A DNA stretch of 64,000 bases from contig NZ_VCHX02000352.1 of NCBI RefSeq assembly GCF_005768555.2, forward strand, positions 83,856-147,855, written 5' to 3'. Below, one piece after another: positions 15,505 to 23,740 of this stretch. A program made the position numbers and the translations under genes. The stretch's first letter is position 1, and each line of letters starts with the position of its first letter. The notes beneath the pieces were generated by a model. The model saw nothing but the letters and a program-made list of their open reading frames with translations. It was not told the DNA's origin and made no database searches. Source of the DNA: Streptomyces sporangiiformans. Lineage in GTDB: Bacteria > Actinomycetota > Actinomycetes > Streptomycetales > Streptomycetaceae.

Positions 15505-17826
15505 ATGGAGCCACTTCGTCCCACGGATCCGGAGCACCTGGGGCCGTATCGCCCTGTCGCGCGGCTCGGCGCCGGGGGGATGGGGGAGGTCTTCCTCGCC
15601 AGGGACGACCAGCAGCGGACCGTGGCCGTCAAGGCCATACGGCCCGAGCTGGCCGCGAGCAAGGACTTCCGGATCCGTTTCCGGCGCGAGGTGGACGCCG
15701 CGCGGGCGGTGAGCGGCAGATACACGGCGACAGTCGTGGACGCCGACCCGGACGGCCCCGTCCCGTGGCTGGCCACCGCGCTCATACTCGGTCCCACGCT
15801 GGCCGACGCGGTCGAGGAGTACGGGCCGCTGCCGCCGAAGTCGGTGCTCGCCCTCGGGGCCGGACTCGCCGAGGCGCTGATCGCCGTGCACTCCGCGGGG
15901 CTGGTGCACCGCGATCTCAAACCGTCCAATGTGCTGCTCTCCGCCGAGGGCCCGCGGGTCATCGACTTCGGCATCGTCCGCGCCACCGACGGCTACGAAC
16001 TCACCCTGTCCGGTGTGCTGCTCGGCTCCCCGCGGTACATGTGCCCCGAGCACGCCACGGGTGACCCGATGGGCCCGGAGGGGGACGTGTTCTGTCTCGG
16101 CTCGGTCCTGGCCTTCGCCGCCACCGGGAACGCGCCCTTCGACGGCTCGTCGGCGGCCACGCTGCTGTACCAGGTGGTGCACGGTTCGCCGGATCTGACG
16201 GGCGTGCCGGATCCACTGGACACCATCATCGGGCTCTGTCTCGACAAGTCCCCGACGGCCCGGCCCAGTCCGGACCGGGTGTCGGCGGCCTGCGCACCCG
16301 GTGGCGCCGACACATTGGACTGGGACGGCTGGCTGCCGGAAGCCGTGGCGTCCTCGGTCAGCCGGCAGGCTGCCGCCCTCATGGACCTGGAACTCGGGCT
16401 CGAGCCGAAGGCGGACGTCATCGAGCGGGAACCCGCCCGCGCCGCCGCCACCGGCCTCGCTGTCGCCGGCGGCGTCCGCACCGACCCGCGCCTGGCCGTT
16501 CAGCAGCTCGTCACGGAGCGCCCGAGCCCCCACCGCGTCGTCTTCCCCGAAGAGCCGACGCCCAGCCCGACGCCCAGGCCGACGCGCGAGAAGCCGCCCG
16601 AGCCGGTCACCCACCGCGCACGGCGGCGGCGCCGGCCGCAGCCCTCCCGCCGTACGTTCCTCACGGCCGCCGCGCTCGGCACCGTCACCCTGGGTTCCGG
16701 CGTCGCCGCGCTGCTCGGCAGGTCGCAGGAGCGGACCCGGTCGGCCCCGAAGCCGGCCGGGCCGCCGCCGAAGCCACTGTGGACGTACCAGAGCGACCCG
16801 CTCGTCGAGGCACCGGCGGCCTTCTACAACGGTACGGCCCTGCTGAAGACACAGTCAGGCGCGTTACTCTGCCTCGGCCTCGCCGACGGCACCCGTCCCC
16901 GGTGGACCTACCAGGGCATCAGCCAGTCCCCCACCCCTCCCCTCCTCGTCTCCGACGACATCGTCGCCCTCGGCACGGGCGCGACCGTGCTCGGCGTCGA
17001 CCCGGCCACGGGCACCGAGCGGTTCTCGCTGGACTTCGGAGCGGACTTCCGGTTCGACACGCTGCTCGGCGGGTTCGACGACCACCGGGTCACCATCGCC
17101 GGTCTGCGGTTCGGCCGCCAGGACGGCAAGGACGGGTCGCAGGGGTCGGCCACCTCCACGAACGTCGTCCTCAACACGGATCTCCGGGCGCGCCTGGCCA
17201 ATGTCATCCCCATCAGCGAGGAGGACATCGGCCTCGACCTGAAACCGGTCATGGAATCCCGCCGCTTCATCTACATGGACGGACTGCACCGGCTCACGGC
17301 GCGTGGCACCGCCACCCGCGGGAACGTGTTGTGGCGCCAGCCCATGGACTCCGACTCGGACGCACGGTCGGCCCCGGTGGTGCTCGACGGAACCGTCTTC
17401 GCCGTCGACAGCGAGCTCATCGCCGTGGACCTCAAGTCCGGTTCGCTGCGCTGGCGGGTGAAGGAGAGGAAGGGCGGATTCGCCTCCGTCGCCGCCGCGG
17501 CCGGCACGGTGTACTGCACCACCAGGGACCCGCACGGCATCGAGGCGTTCGACGCCACTGACGGCTCCCGGCGCTGGTTCCGCGAGACCCCTCGGCTGGA
17601 CCTGGAGAACGCCCTCGTCGCGGGCGGCGGCACGGTGTTCGTCACGGCCGCGCACAACAAGGACGGGTTCTACGCGATCGATGCCCAAAACGGTGAGCTG
17701 CTCTGGAACTTCACGGATGGTCAGGACACCGGCATCAACGACTGGCAGCTCTCCCGGGCCGGCGACGGGCCGCTGATCGCCCAGCACTTCGACAAGGTGT
17801 ACGCCCTCCCGATGCCTCAGCCCTGA
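15505..17826 (+). CDS. Ser/Thr protein kinase with PQQ-type beta-propeller
   Basis: A 773-residue Hanks-type kinase. The catalytic domain (about 14-270) is complete: glycine loop RLGAGGMGEVFLA, Lys43 in VAVKAI, HRDLKPSN (135-142) and DFG (154-156). A Pro/Arg-rich linker leads to SRRTFL at residues 381-386 and a hydrophobic stretch to about residue 402, after which about 370 residues form a PQQ-like propeller (repeats such as LWTYQSDPL, LRWRVKER, LLWNFTDG). The propeller is expected outside the membrane, sensing a cell-wall or nutrient signal. The membrane segment has a twin-arginine motif, which is unusual. It is followed by a stand-alone FhaA N-terminal domain protein 171 bp downstream. Confidence 0.92.
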   Translation: MEPLRPTDPEHLGPYRPVARLGAGGMGEVFLARDDQQRTVAVKAIRPELAASKDFRIRFRREVDAARAVSGRYTATVVDADPDGPVPWLATALILGPTLADAVEEYGPLPPKSVLALGAGLAEALIAVHSAGLVHRDLKPSNVLLSAEGPRVIDFGIVRATDGYELTLSGVLLGSPRYMCPEHATGDPMGPEGDVFCLGSVLAFAATGNAPFDGSSAATLLYQVVHGSPDLTGVPDPLDTIIGLCLDKSPTARPSPDRVSAACAPGGADTLDWDGWLPEAVASSVSRQAAALMDLELGLEPKADVIEREPARAAATGLAVAGGVRTDPRLAVQQLVTERPSPHRVVFPEEPTPSPTPRPTREKPPEPVTHRARRRRRPQPSRRTFLTAAALGTVTLGSGVAALLGRSQERTRSAPKPAGPPPKPLWTYQSDPLVEAPAAFYNGTALLKTQSGALLCLGLADGTRPRWTYQGISQSPTPPLLVSDDIVALGTGATVLGVDPATGTERFSLDFGADFRFDTLLGGFDDHRVTIAGLRFGRQDGKDGSQGSATSTNVVLNTDLRARLANVIPISEEDIGLDLKPVMESRRFIYMDGLHRLTARGTATRGNVLWRQPMDSDSDARSAPVVLDGTVFAVDSELIAVDLKSGSLRWRVKERKGGFASVAAAAGTVYCTTRDPHGIEAFDATDGSRRWFRETPRLDLENALVAGGGTVFVTAAHNKDGFYAIDAQNGELLWNFTDGQDTGINDWQLSRAGDGPLIAQHFDKVYALPMPQP

Positions 17827-17918
17827 ACAGGCATCCCGAAGCCCTGAACCGGCACCGAGAAGTGCGGCCTGCCGGAGACGAGTCGATCCCGCCTCCCCGG
17901 GAACCCGCCGGAGACGAA

Positions 17919-17993
17919 GTGCAACCCAACGACACGAACGAAGAAAATCGTCGCAAGCATCCGGACGACTTCGCGGAGAAGGAGGCGAAGTAG
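17919..17993 (+). CDS. Possible 24-residue hydrophilic small ORF
   Basis: A short frame from GTG 17919 to TAG 17991 with a GGAGA site five bases before the start. The highly charged peptide begins MQPNDTNEENRRKHPDDF. Its last codons contain the AGGAGG ribosome site of the next gene, which starts four bases after its stop, a layout that suggests translational coupling. The frame remains open upstream to 17862 (43 residues from another GTG). No homologue is recognised, so it may simply be chance open frame. Confidence 0.3.
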   Translation: MQPNDTNEENRRKHPDDFAEKEAK

Positions 17994-17996
17994 AGC

Positions 17997-18395
17997 ATGA
18001 GCACGCTCACTGGCCTGGAACGAGCTCTGGAGCGCTTCGGAGAGTCGCTGCTCGCGCAGATCCGCCACAAGGAAAAGGAACCCGTCGAACTGGTCGACGC
18101 CCTGCGCAGGGAGTGCGACGACAACGCCGTCGTGTGCAGTAAGTGCCGCGTCGTCGTCCCCAACGCCTACGACGTCGAGTTGGCGGACTTCGCCCATGAG
18201 GAACTCGAACGGAACGGCGGTCGCGTCGATCAGGTGCTCGCCGACAGCCTGGTTCGACATGGAGAAAGCCGGGGCTATGAATGGGCCGGGCCGCTCGCGG
18301 TGCATGTCACCAAGGCCCACTCCGTACCCAACGGCCGGTACCGCGTGACGAGCCGTGTGATGCATCACGTACAGGCAGAAGCGTTCCAGCCCTGA
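17997..18395 (+). CDS. Stand-alone FhaA N-terminal (DUF3662) domain protein
   Basis: A 132-residue protein matching the N-terminal domain of actinobacterial FhaA: GLERALERFGESLLAQI, the signature PVELVDALRRECDDNA, VVPNAYDVELADFAHEEL, and the end GYEWAGPLAVHVTKAHSVPN followed by GRYRVTSRV. In FhaA this domain is followed by a long linker and a phosphothreonine-binding FHA domain, and FhaA works with Ser/Thr kinases in cell-wall synthesis. Here there is no FHA domain and the protein stops just after the domain. A strong AGGAGG lies before ATG 17997. Directly after a Ser/Thr kinase gene, it is probably a substrate or partner of that kinase. Confidence 0.85.
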   Translation: MSTLTGLERALERFGESLLAQIRHKEKEPVELVDALRRECDDNAVVCSKCRVVVPNAYDVELADFAHEELERNGGRVDQVLADSLVRHGESRGYEWAGPLAVHVTKAHSVPNGRYRVTSRVMHHVQAEAFQP

Positions 18396-18560
18396 TCCGG
18401 CCCGGCGGCCGTCGCGGCGATTCGGTGTCCGGACCGAGGTGAAACACCTTCAACGAGGTGGTCGGTTTTCCCCATCCGGCCGGCTGAGCGAGTCAATCTG
18501 TCCGGGGGCACACTGGATGTATGACCTGTAAAGCGTGAGCTGAGCTTTGGGGTGTGACTG

Positions 18561-18995
18561 ATGAGCACTCTCGAAGAACATGTCGACATCGATGTGCCGA
18601 TCGATACGGCCTGGGACTCTCTCCACCGCGTGGAGACCTATCCACAGTTCCTCGAAGGAGTTCGGCAGGCTCGTTCGGAGGGCGACGGGAGCCGGGCGCA
18701 CCTGAACGTATACGCAGGTGGCCGGGCTCAGGAGTTCGACGCCGAGATCGTCGACTACGGCGACGAGCGCCTCATGGAGTGGCAGACCACGGGCGGTCCC
18801 GAGCTGTCGGGAACCTTCTCCTTGCTGCCGATCGACCGCGAGCACACCCGGGTCCAGGCCCGGATCGAGTACGACCCGGGGGCCGTCAAAGACGCGTTCG
18901 GCGGGCCGAAGGGTTTTGCCCAGGCGAACGCCATCGAACGGCTTGTGCGGAGCGACCTCGAGCACTTCAAGGAGTTGGCGGAACAGGCGCGGTGA
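18561..18995 (+). CDS. SRPBCC family protein (polyketide cyclase/CoQ-binding type)
   Basis: A 144-residue helix-grip fold protein. The N-terminus, STLEEHVDIDVPIDTAWDSL and YPQFLEGV, and the later LMEWQTTGGPELSGTFSLLP and TRVQARIEYDPG follow the ligand-binding pattern of the Polyketide_cyc2/SRPBCC group. The long C-terminal helix RLVRSDLEHFKELAEQA closes the cavity. Members bind hydrophobic ligands, and actinobacterial ones of this size are often stress-linked; no catalytic residues can be assigned. ATG 18561 is the first start. It is transcribed in the same direction as the kinase-FhaA pair, 165 bp away. Confidence 0.87.
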   Translation: MSTLEEHVDIDVPIDTAWDSLHRVETYPQFLEGVRQARSEGDGSRAHLNVYAGGRAQEFDAEIVDYGDERLMEWQTTGGPELSGTFSLLPIDREHTRVQARIEYDPGAVKDAFGGPKGFAQANAIERLVRSDLEHFKELAEQAR

Positions 18996-19231
18996 GCCGC
19001 GCGACGCCTCCTGCGTCGGCCTGCGCACCCCGCCCCGGCACCGGGTGCCGCTCGAACGACGTCAAGGTCGTCCAGGACATGATCGAGACGGCCCGCAAAG
19101 ATCCGTTCGGCGGCGCTCCCGACCAGCGGTGTCGGTGTCCGTCGGGCTCGGTCAGGCGGCGAGGAGCTGGTCACCTCGGCGGCGAAGGCCTTGGCGTACT
19201 GGAACAGGAAGGCATGGCCGGTCTCCGAGCG

Positions 19232-20050
19232 TCAGCCGGCGAGCTTGTTGAACTTGCGGATCTGCTGGTCGAAGGCCCGGGCGGGAATCATGCGGCGTGC
19301 CGTGCTGATGCGTCGGGCATTCGAGCCGGCGGTGTACCGGAGCTTCGGCCTTGAGTCGGTGGCGGCCGCGACGATCGCCTTCGCGACGACGGCAGGGTCG
19401 TCGCCGTCCTTGCCGACTGCCACCGCCACCTGGTCGGCGATGCGCCGCCGCTCGGCGTAGACCTGCAACGGCAGGTCGGGCTCCACGGTGTTCGCCTCGA
19501 ACGGCGTATTGGTGCCGGCGGGCTCGACGAGCAGTACCCGGACGCCGTGCTCGCGGACCTCGTGGTCCACGGACTCGGAGTAGCCCTCGATCGCGTGCTT
19601 GGACGCCGCGTAGGCGGCCATGTAGGGCGCGGGGACCAGCCCGAGGATGGACGAGATGTTGATGACACGTCCTCCTGCCTGGGCCCGCATGTGCGGCAGG
19701 ACCGCCTTGGTCATGCGCATCACACCGAAGACGTTGATGTCGAAGACGCGCTGGGACTGAGTGACCGAGTTTTCCTCGTCGGCGCCGGATGAGCCGATCC
19801 CGGCGTTGTTGACCAGGACATCGATCCGCCCGAACCGCTCGATCACCTCCCCGACCGCGGCGGCGACCGAACCGTCACTGGTCACGTCGAGGTCGAGGAA
19901 CGTCACACCGTCGGCAGGGGTGACCTTCGAGGTGTTCCGGCTTGTTCCGACCACCTCGAAACCGGCCTCGACGAGCGCGAGGGCGGCTGACCTTCCGATC
20001 CCGGAAGACGCACCCGTCACGAGTGCCACCGGCTGGGCTGTCGTCATCAT
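19232..20050 (-). CDS. Short-chain dehydrogenase/reductase (SDR)
   Basis: A 272-residue classical SDR. The NAD(P)-binding TGASSGIG lies at residues 14-21, NNAG in VLVNNAGIG, the catalytic Ser in INISSILG and the YxxxK pair in YAASKHAIEG. The Arg-containing TSRNTSK after strand 2 suggests NADPH preference. An AGGAG site precedes the double ATG at 20050. It is divergent from a truncated TetR gene, with a 14-bp palindrome between them; the usual arrangement would be repression of the SDR by that TetR. Substrate unknown. Confidence 0.92.
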   Translation of the reverse strand: MMTTAQPVALVTGASSGIGRSAALALVEAGFEVVGTSRNTSKVTPADGVTFLDLDVTSDGSVAAAVGEVIERFGRIDVLVNNAGIGSSGADEENSVTQSQRVFDINVFGVMRMTKAVLPHMRAQAGGRVINISSILGLVPAPYMAAYAASKHAIEGYSESVDHEVREHGVRVLLVEPAGTNTPFEANTVEPDLPLQVYAERRRIADQVAVAVGKDGDDPAVVAKAIVAAATDSRPKLRYTAGSNARRISTARRMIPARAFDQQIRKFNKLAG

Positions 20051-20070
20051 GATCTCCTGAGGTTCGTTGA

Positions 20071-20084
20071 ATTACGTTCGTAAT
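20071..20084. promoter_or_regulatory. 14-bp palindromic TetR-type operator
   Basis: ATTACGTTCGTAAT, two 6-bp half sites around TT, lies 21 bp upstream of the SDR start and 56 bp before the divergent TetR remnant. It is a plausible operator for a TetR protein. Because the adjacent TetR has lost its helix-turn-helix, the site may now be unoccupied or bound by another regulator. Confidence 0.6.
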
Positions 20085-20139
20085 ACTATGACAGCAGGAG
20101 GCGCCGGAAGGCAAGGGCACTCCTGATGAACGAGAGCGT

Positions 20140-20619
20140 GTGATGCGCCGCACAACGAGCGGCGGGCCGACGACGGCGGAGGGTAAGTGTGACCCTCCTC
20201 TCGTCGCCACCACGCTCGCCGACCAGCTGCGGACACAGCACGCAAACATCTGTGCACAGGCAGCGCCCGGCCGCGCCGCACTGGAGCAGATCGTGCGCGA
20301 GTACCTTTCGGCTCAGCACCGCGACAACCCCGACGACGGCTGCCCCTCTGCCGCCCTGCTCGACGAGATCGGGCGCTCCAGGGACGCCACGAGGCAGGCG
20401 TACACCGACAGCCTGCTGGTCCTCGTCGACGAGATCGCCGCCCGCCTCGCACCCGACGACCCGCCCTCGGCGCGCGTGAAGGCACTCAGCCTCCTTGCCC
20501 TGCTGGCCGGAACACTCCAGCTCTCCCGAGCCATCGCCGACCGACAGCTCTCCGACCAACTCCTCGAACAGGGCATCCACGACACCCTCGCCCTGATCGG
20601 CCCCGAGCAGCACAGCTGA
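20140..20619 (+). pseudogene. TetR regulator missing its DNA-binding domain
   Basis: The 159-residue frame corresponds to the ligand-binding part of a TetR regulator: RAALEQIVREYLSAQHRDNP and DDGCPSAALLDEIGRSRDATRQAYTDSLL, then a helical end ARVKALSLLALLAGTLQLSR, are typical of the C-terminal domain. The roughly 50-residue N-terminal helix-turn-helix is absent. Instead the frame opens with a low-complexity stretch (MMRRTTSGGPTTAEGKCDPP), and no helix-turn-helix is found in the other frames upstream, where only 89 bp remain before the SDR. A deletion has probably removed the domain. It could still be expressed as a ligand-binding protein, but it should not bind DNA. Confidence 0.7.
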
Positions 20620-20880
20620 CGCGCCGCATCACGACACGTCGCTGAGCGTTCGCTGCCGTCGCGCCGGCACCGTGCCACGTCGCCCTCGATGCGTTCCACA
20701 GCAGCCTCACCCGACGCCGCGTCAGAAAGCCCGTAGCAGATCGACCGCAGGAGCCGTCCCGTCCACAGGGACGCCGGTGGCCGAGATGCCCGCCGATGCG
20801 GAGTGTGGAACGGTGGGAGAGGAACCAGGCCCGCCAGGGGCAGGTGCTCCAGCGGGCCACTCCGCACAGGAGGTGGCGTC

Positions 20881-22281
20881 ATGACTGACCAGGTCAGCGG
20901 GAGCGCCCCCAAGGAGCGGGCGGCGCGAGGTCGGGCCGCCCGGGCGGACGCGCCGCGCTCCTCTCACGCGGAGTACCAGCCCTCGGCCAAGCGGCCGGAC
21001 CCGGTCGACGTCATCGAGGCTCAGTCGGCCGCCCGGGTGCCGGAGCTCGTGCCCATCCGCTACGGCCGGATGATGGAGGCCCCCTTCCGCTTCTACCGGG
21101 GCGCCGCCGCCATCATGGCCGGTGACCTGGCCGACACCCCCCGCTCGGGAATCACCGCGCAGCTGTGCGGGGACGCCCATCTGCTGAACTTCCGGCTGCT
21201 CGCCTCGCCCGAGCGGCATCTGGTGTTCGACATCAACGACTTCGACGAGACCCTGCCCGGCCCCTGGGAGTGGGACGTCAAGAGGCTGGCCGCCAGCCTG
21301 GCCATCGCCGGACGCGAGAACGGCTTTACGGATGCCGAACGGGCCTCCGTGGTGCGTGCCACCGTCCGGTCGTACCGCGAGCGGATGCGCGGTCTCGCCG
21401 GCCTGGGCAACCTCGCCGTCTGGTACACCCAGGCCGACATGGACGCGTTGCAGGCGCTGGCGGACCGGAGGCTGGGAGCGCGAGGCCGCAAACGCTCCCG
21501 GCGGGCCATCGCGAAGGCCCGCAGCCACGACAGCCTCCAGGCCTTTGAGAAGCTCACGCGGGTGGTCGACGGGCGGCGCAGGATCACCCCCGACCCGCCG
21601 CTGATCGTGCCGCTCCAGGACCTGCTGCCGGACACGGAACGCGACTCGCTGGAGGAACTGCTGCGCGAGCTGATCGAGCGGTACGGCCACAGCCTGCAGT
21701 CCGAGCGCCGCCATCTGCTGGGGCAGTACCGAATCGCAGACATGGCCCGCAAGGTCGTCGGGGTGGGCAGCGTCGGCACCCGCTGCTGGATCATCCTGCT
21801 GCTCGGCAGGGACGACGAGGATCCGCTGCTGCTGCAGGCGAAGGAAGCCGACCGGTCGGTGCTGGCTCCCTACGCGGGGACGAGCGCATACGACAACCAG
21901 GGGGAACGGGTCGTCGCCGGGCAGCGGCTCATGCAGGCCGCCAGCGACATCTTCCTCGGCTGGGAACGCGTCACCGGCATCGACGGACGCCAACGCGACT
22001 TCTATGTCCGCCAGTTGCGGGACTGGAAGGGCATCGCCGAACCGCAGACCATGCTCCCCAAGGACATGAGCGCCTTCGGCGAATTCTGCGGCGCCACCCT
22101 CGCCCGCGCCCACGCCCGCTCCGGAGACCGCATCGCCATCGCCGCCTACCTCGGCGGCGGCGACGCCTTCGACCGCGCGCTCACCGTCTTCGCCGAACGC
22201 TACGCCGACCAGAACGAACGCGACCACCAAGCCCTGACCGACGCCGTACGCGCCTGGCGAATCCCCGCCCAAGCCGTGTAA
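20881..22281 (+). CDS. DUF2252 domain-containing protein
   Basis: A 466-residue DUF2252 protein. This family is distantly related to aminoglycoside-phosphotransferase/kinase folds, and its function is not established. Conserved segments visible are RYGRMMEAPFRFYRGAAAIM, the GDAHLLNF motif near residue 100, the acidic FDINDFDET just after it, WEWDVKRLAASL and VGVGSVGTRCWI. GDAH and DINDFDE are likely nucleotide/metal-site equivalents. The start at ATG 20881 has an AGGAGG site nine bases upstream; an upstream in-frame extension to 20803 lacks such a site. It stands alone, with about 80 bp before a convergent HAD gene. Confidence 0.9.
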   Translation: MTDQVSGSAPKERAARGRAARADAPRSSHAEYQPSAKRPDPVDVIEAQSAARVPELVPIRYGRMMEAPFRFYRGAAAIMAGDLADTPRSGITAQLCGDAHLLNFRLLASPERHLVFDINDFDETLPGPWEWDVKRLAASLAIAGRENGFTDAERASVVRATVRSYRERMRGLAGLGNLAVWYTQADMDALQALADRRLGARGRKRSRRAIAKARSHDSLQAFEKLTRVVDGRRRITPDPPLIVPLQDLLPDTERDSLEELLRELIERYGHSLQSERRHLLGQYRIADMARKVVGVGSVGTRCWIILLLGRDDEDPLLLQAKEADRSVLAPYAGTSAYDNQGERVVAGQRLMQAASDIFLGWERVTGIDGRQRDFYVRQLRDWKGIAEPQTMLPKDMSAFGEFCGATLARAHARSGDRIAIAAYLGGGDAFDRALTVFAERYADQNERDHQALTDAVRAWRIPAQAV

Positions 22282-22362
22282 CGCATACCGCGGAGGTGTT
22301 CCGGACTGCCTGACGCGGCCATCCACCGCTCAGGAACAGGGTGGAAGAAGCGTCGGCCGACG

Positions 22363-23096
22363 TCAGGTCACGAGCCGGAGGACTTCGGTCAGGCCGCGGT
22401 CCCCGATGCGCTGTTCGGCGGGGAAGATGTAGGTGCGCAGGCCGCAGGTGGTGGCGCCACCGTCCCGGACCGGGTTGTCTCCGACCATGAGGTGGCGCGT
22501 GGATCGACGCCGAGGTCTGCGCACGCCTTGAGGAACAGGTGGGGGTCGGGTTTTTCCCGGCCCATCTCGTAGGAGATGACGCACGTGTCGATCAGGTCCT
22601 CCAGGCCATGCCGGGCGAGGTGGATCCGCAGGTCCCAGGCGAAGTCGCTCACGATTCCGACGCGCAGTCCGCGGTCGCGGAGCGCTCGCAGCGTGGGTTC
22701 GGTATCGGAGTAGGGGAGCCAGGCATCGGGCGCGGTGAGCTCCCTGTAAGCCGTCTCTTCCACGCCGCGCAGGAAGTCGACATGCCTCCACCACTCCCCC
22801 ATGGCGAGACGATGCCGTTCCGGAGAGAGGTCGCGGCCCTCTCGGCGGGCGACGACAGCGGGCAGCTGGAAAGCCTCTCGCAGTTGCCGGGATATCTCCT
22901 TCAGGGCGCCGTCCTCCTCCAGCAGGGCGAGGCGGCCTGCGGCATCACCGATCCGGCGCAGCCACGTCTCCAGGTCGATCATCTGGAAGATCGTGTTGCT
23001 GAAGTCGAAGAGGACGGCTTCGACGGGTGGTACGGGAGCAGCCAGGTCGGCGGCGGCGGGGCGATAGGTGCTGGGGGTTTCGAACAGAGTCTGCAT
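22363..23096 (-). pseudogene. HAD-family hydrolase with a single-base frameshift
   Basis: The frame from ATG 23096 encodes a HAD hydrolase of about 244 residues: motif I VLFDFSNTIF, motif II VGIVSDF, motif III Lys in GREKPDPHLFLKA. Near 22491 the frame breaks: upstream reads DLGVDPRAT and the following motif IV, LMVGDNPVRDGGATTCGLRT, is in another frame through to the stop at 22363. One C in the run ACC(C)TC would restore it, and the 734-bp length is one short of a codon multiple. Motif I has Ser where phosphatases carry the second Asp (DxS), so it may not be a phosphatase. Its start codon overlaps the DeoR stop. It is a pseudogene or carries a sequencing error. Confidence 0.8.
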
Positions 23097-23654
23097 CACT
23101 GGGCAGGCTTTCCGGTGTCGACCGTCTCGACAAGGACTCCGAGGCCACGCATGGCCGCGATCTCCGCGTCGGATGTGCTGGTGTTCGGTGATGACCGCCT
23201 GGTAGTCGGACACGGTGCCGTATGCGTGGGTGGCGGTCTTGCCGAACTTCGAATGGTCCACGAGCAGCAAGGACTGATGTGCGGCCGCGAGCATGGCCAG
23301 CTTCACCTCGACGTACTCGCTCAGGGGGTGGAAGAGCTGACCCGAGAGGACGGCGGTGGCGGACATCACGGCGAGATCGGCGCGGATGTGGGACAGGGCG
23401 CGGGTGACCTGAGGCCCCGTGCAGGAGTTGAAGTCGCCGTGGTAGTGCCCGCTGAGCAGGGTGACATCCACACCCAGGGCGGATCCCAGGCGCTGTGCCA
23501 GGCCGACCGAGTTGGTGACGACGGCGATCTGGTCGAGTTGCGCGAGGGCGGAGGCCATGGGGAAGAGAGTGGTGGAGTCGTCCATGAGTACCGTGCTGCC
23601 CGGCTTGATCCGGCCGACGGCGGCCGCGTGCGCAAGGCAGGCTCGGGACGCCAG
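23096..23654 (-). pseudogene. DeoR-type regulator remnant (sensor domain only, frameshifted)
   Basis: The frame reads as the sugar-phosphate sensing half of a DeoR-family regulator: GRIKPGSTVLMDDSTTLFPM, the VVTNSVGLAQ strand, HYHGDFNSCTGPQ, LVDHSKFGK and the end YQAVITEHQH. The N-terminal DeoR helix-turn-helix is missing; upstream sequence already belongs to the AraC promoter. Near 23175, after EHQH, the frame shifts: the expected tail SDAEIAAMRGLGVLVETVDT is in another frame and ends at a TGA that overlaps the HAD start. Loss of CA from a CACACA run would explain it. Both ends are therefore damaged. Confidence 0.75.
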
Positions 23655-23740
23655 GGGCCGTGGAGGGGGCTTCGGGGGCCAGAGCAGGCGACCGGTGGTG
23701 CCGACTGCCTACGGTGGTCGCCGAGGAGAAGGTGAGTGCG

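Noticed and set aside
14131..16614. 827-codon minus-strand frame spanning three genes
   Set aside because: Covers the methyltransferase and kinase in antisense; no recognisable domain.
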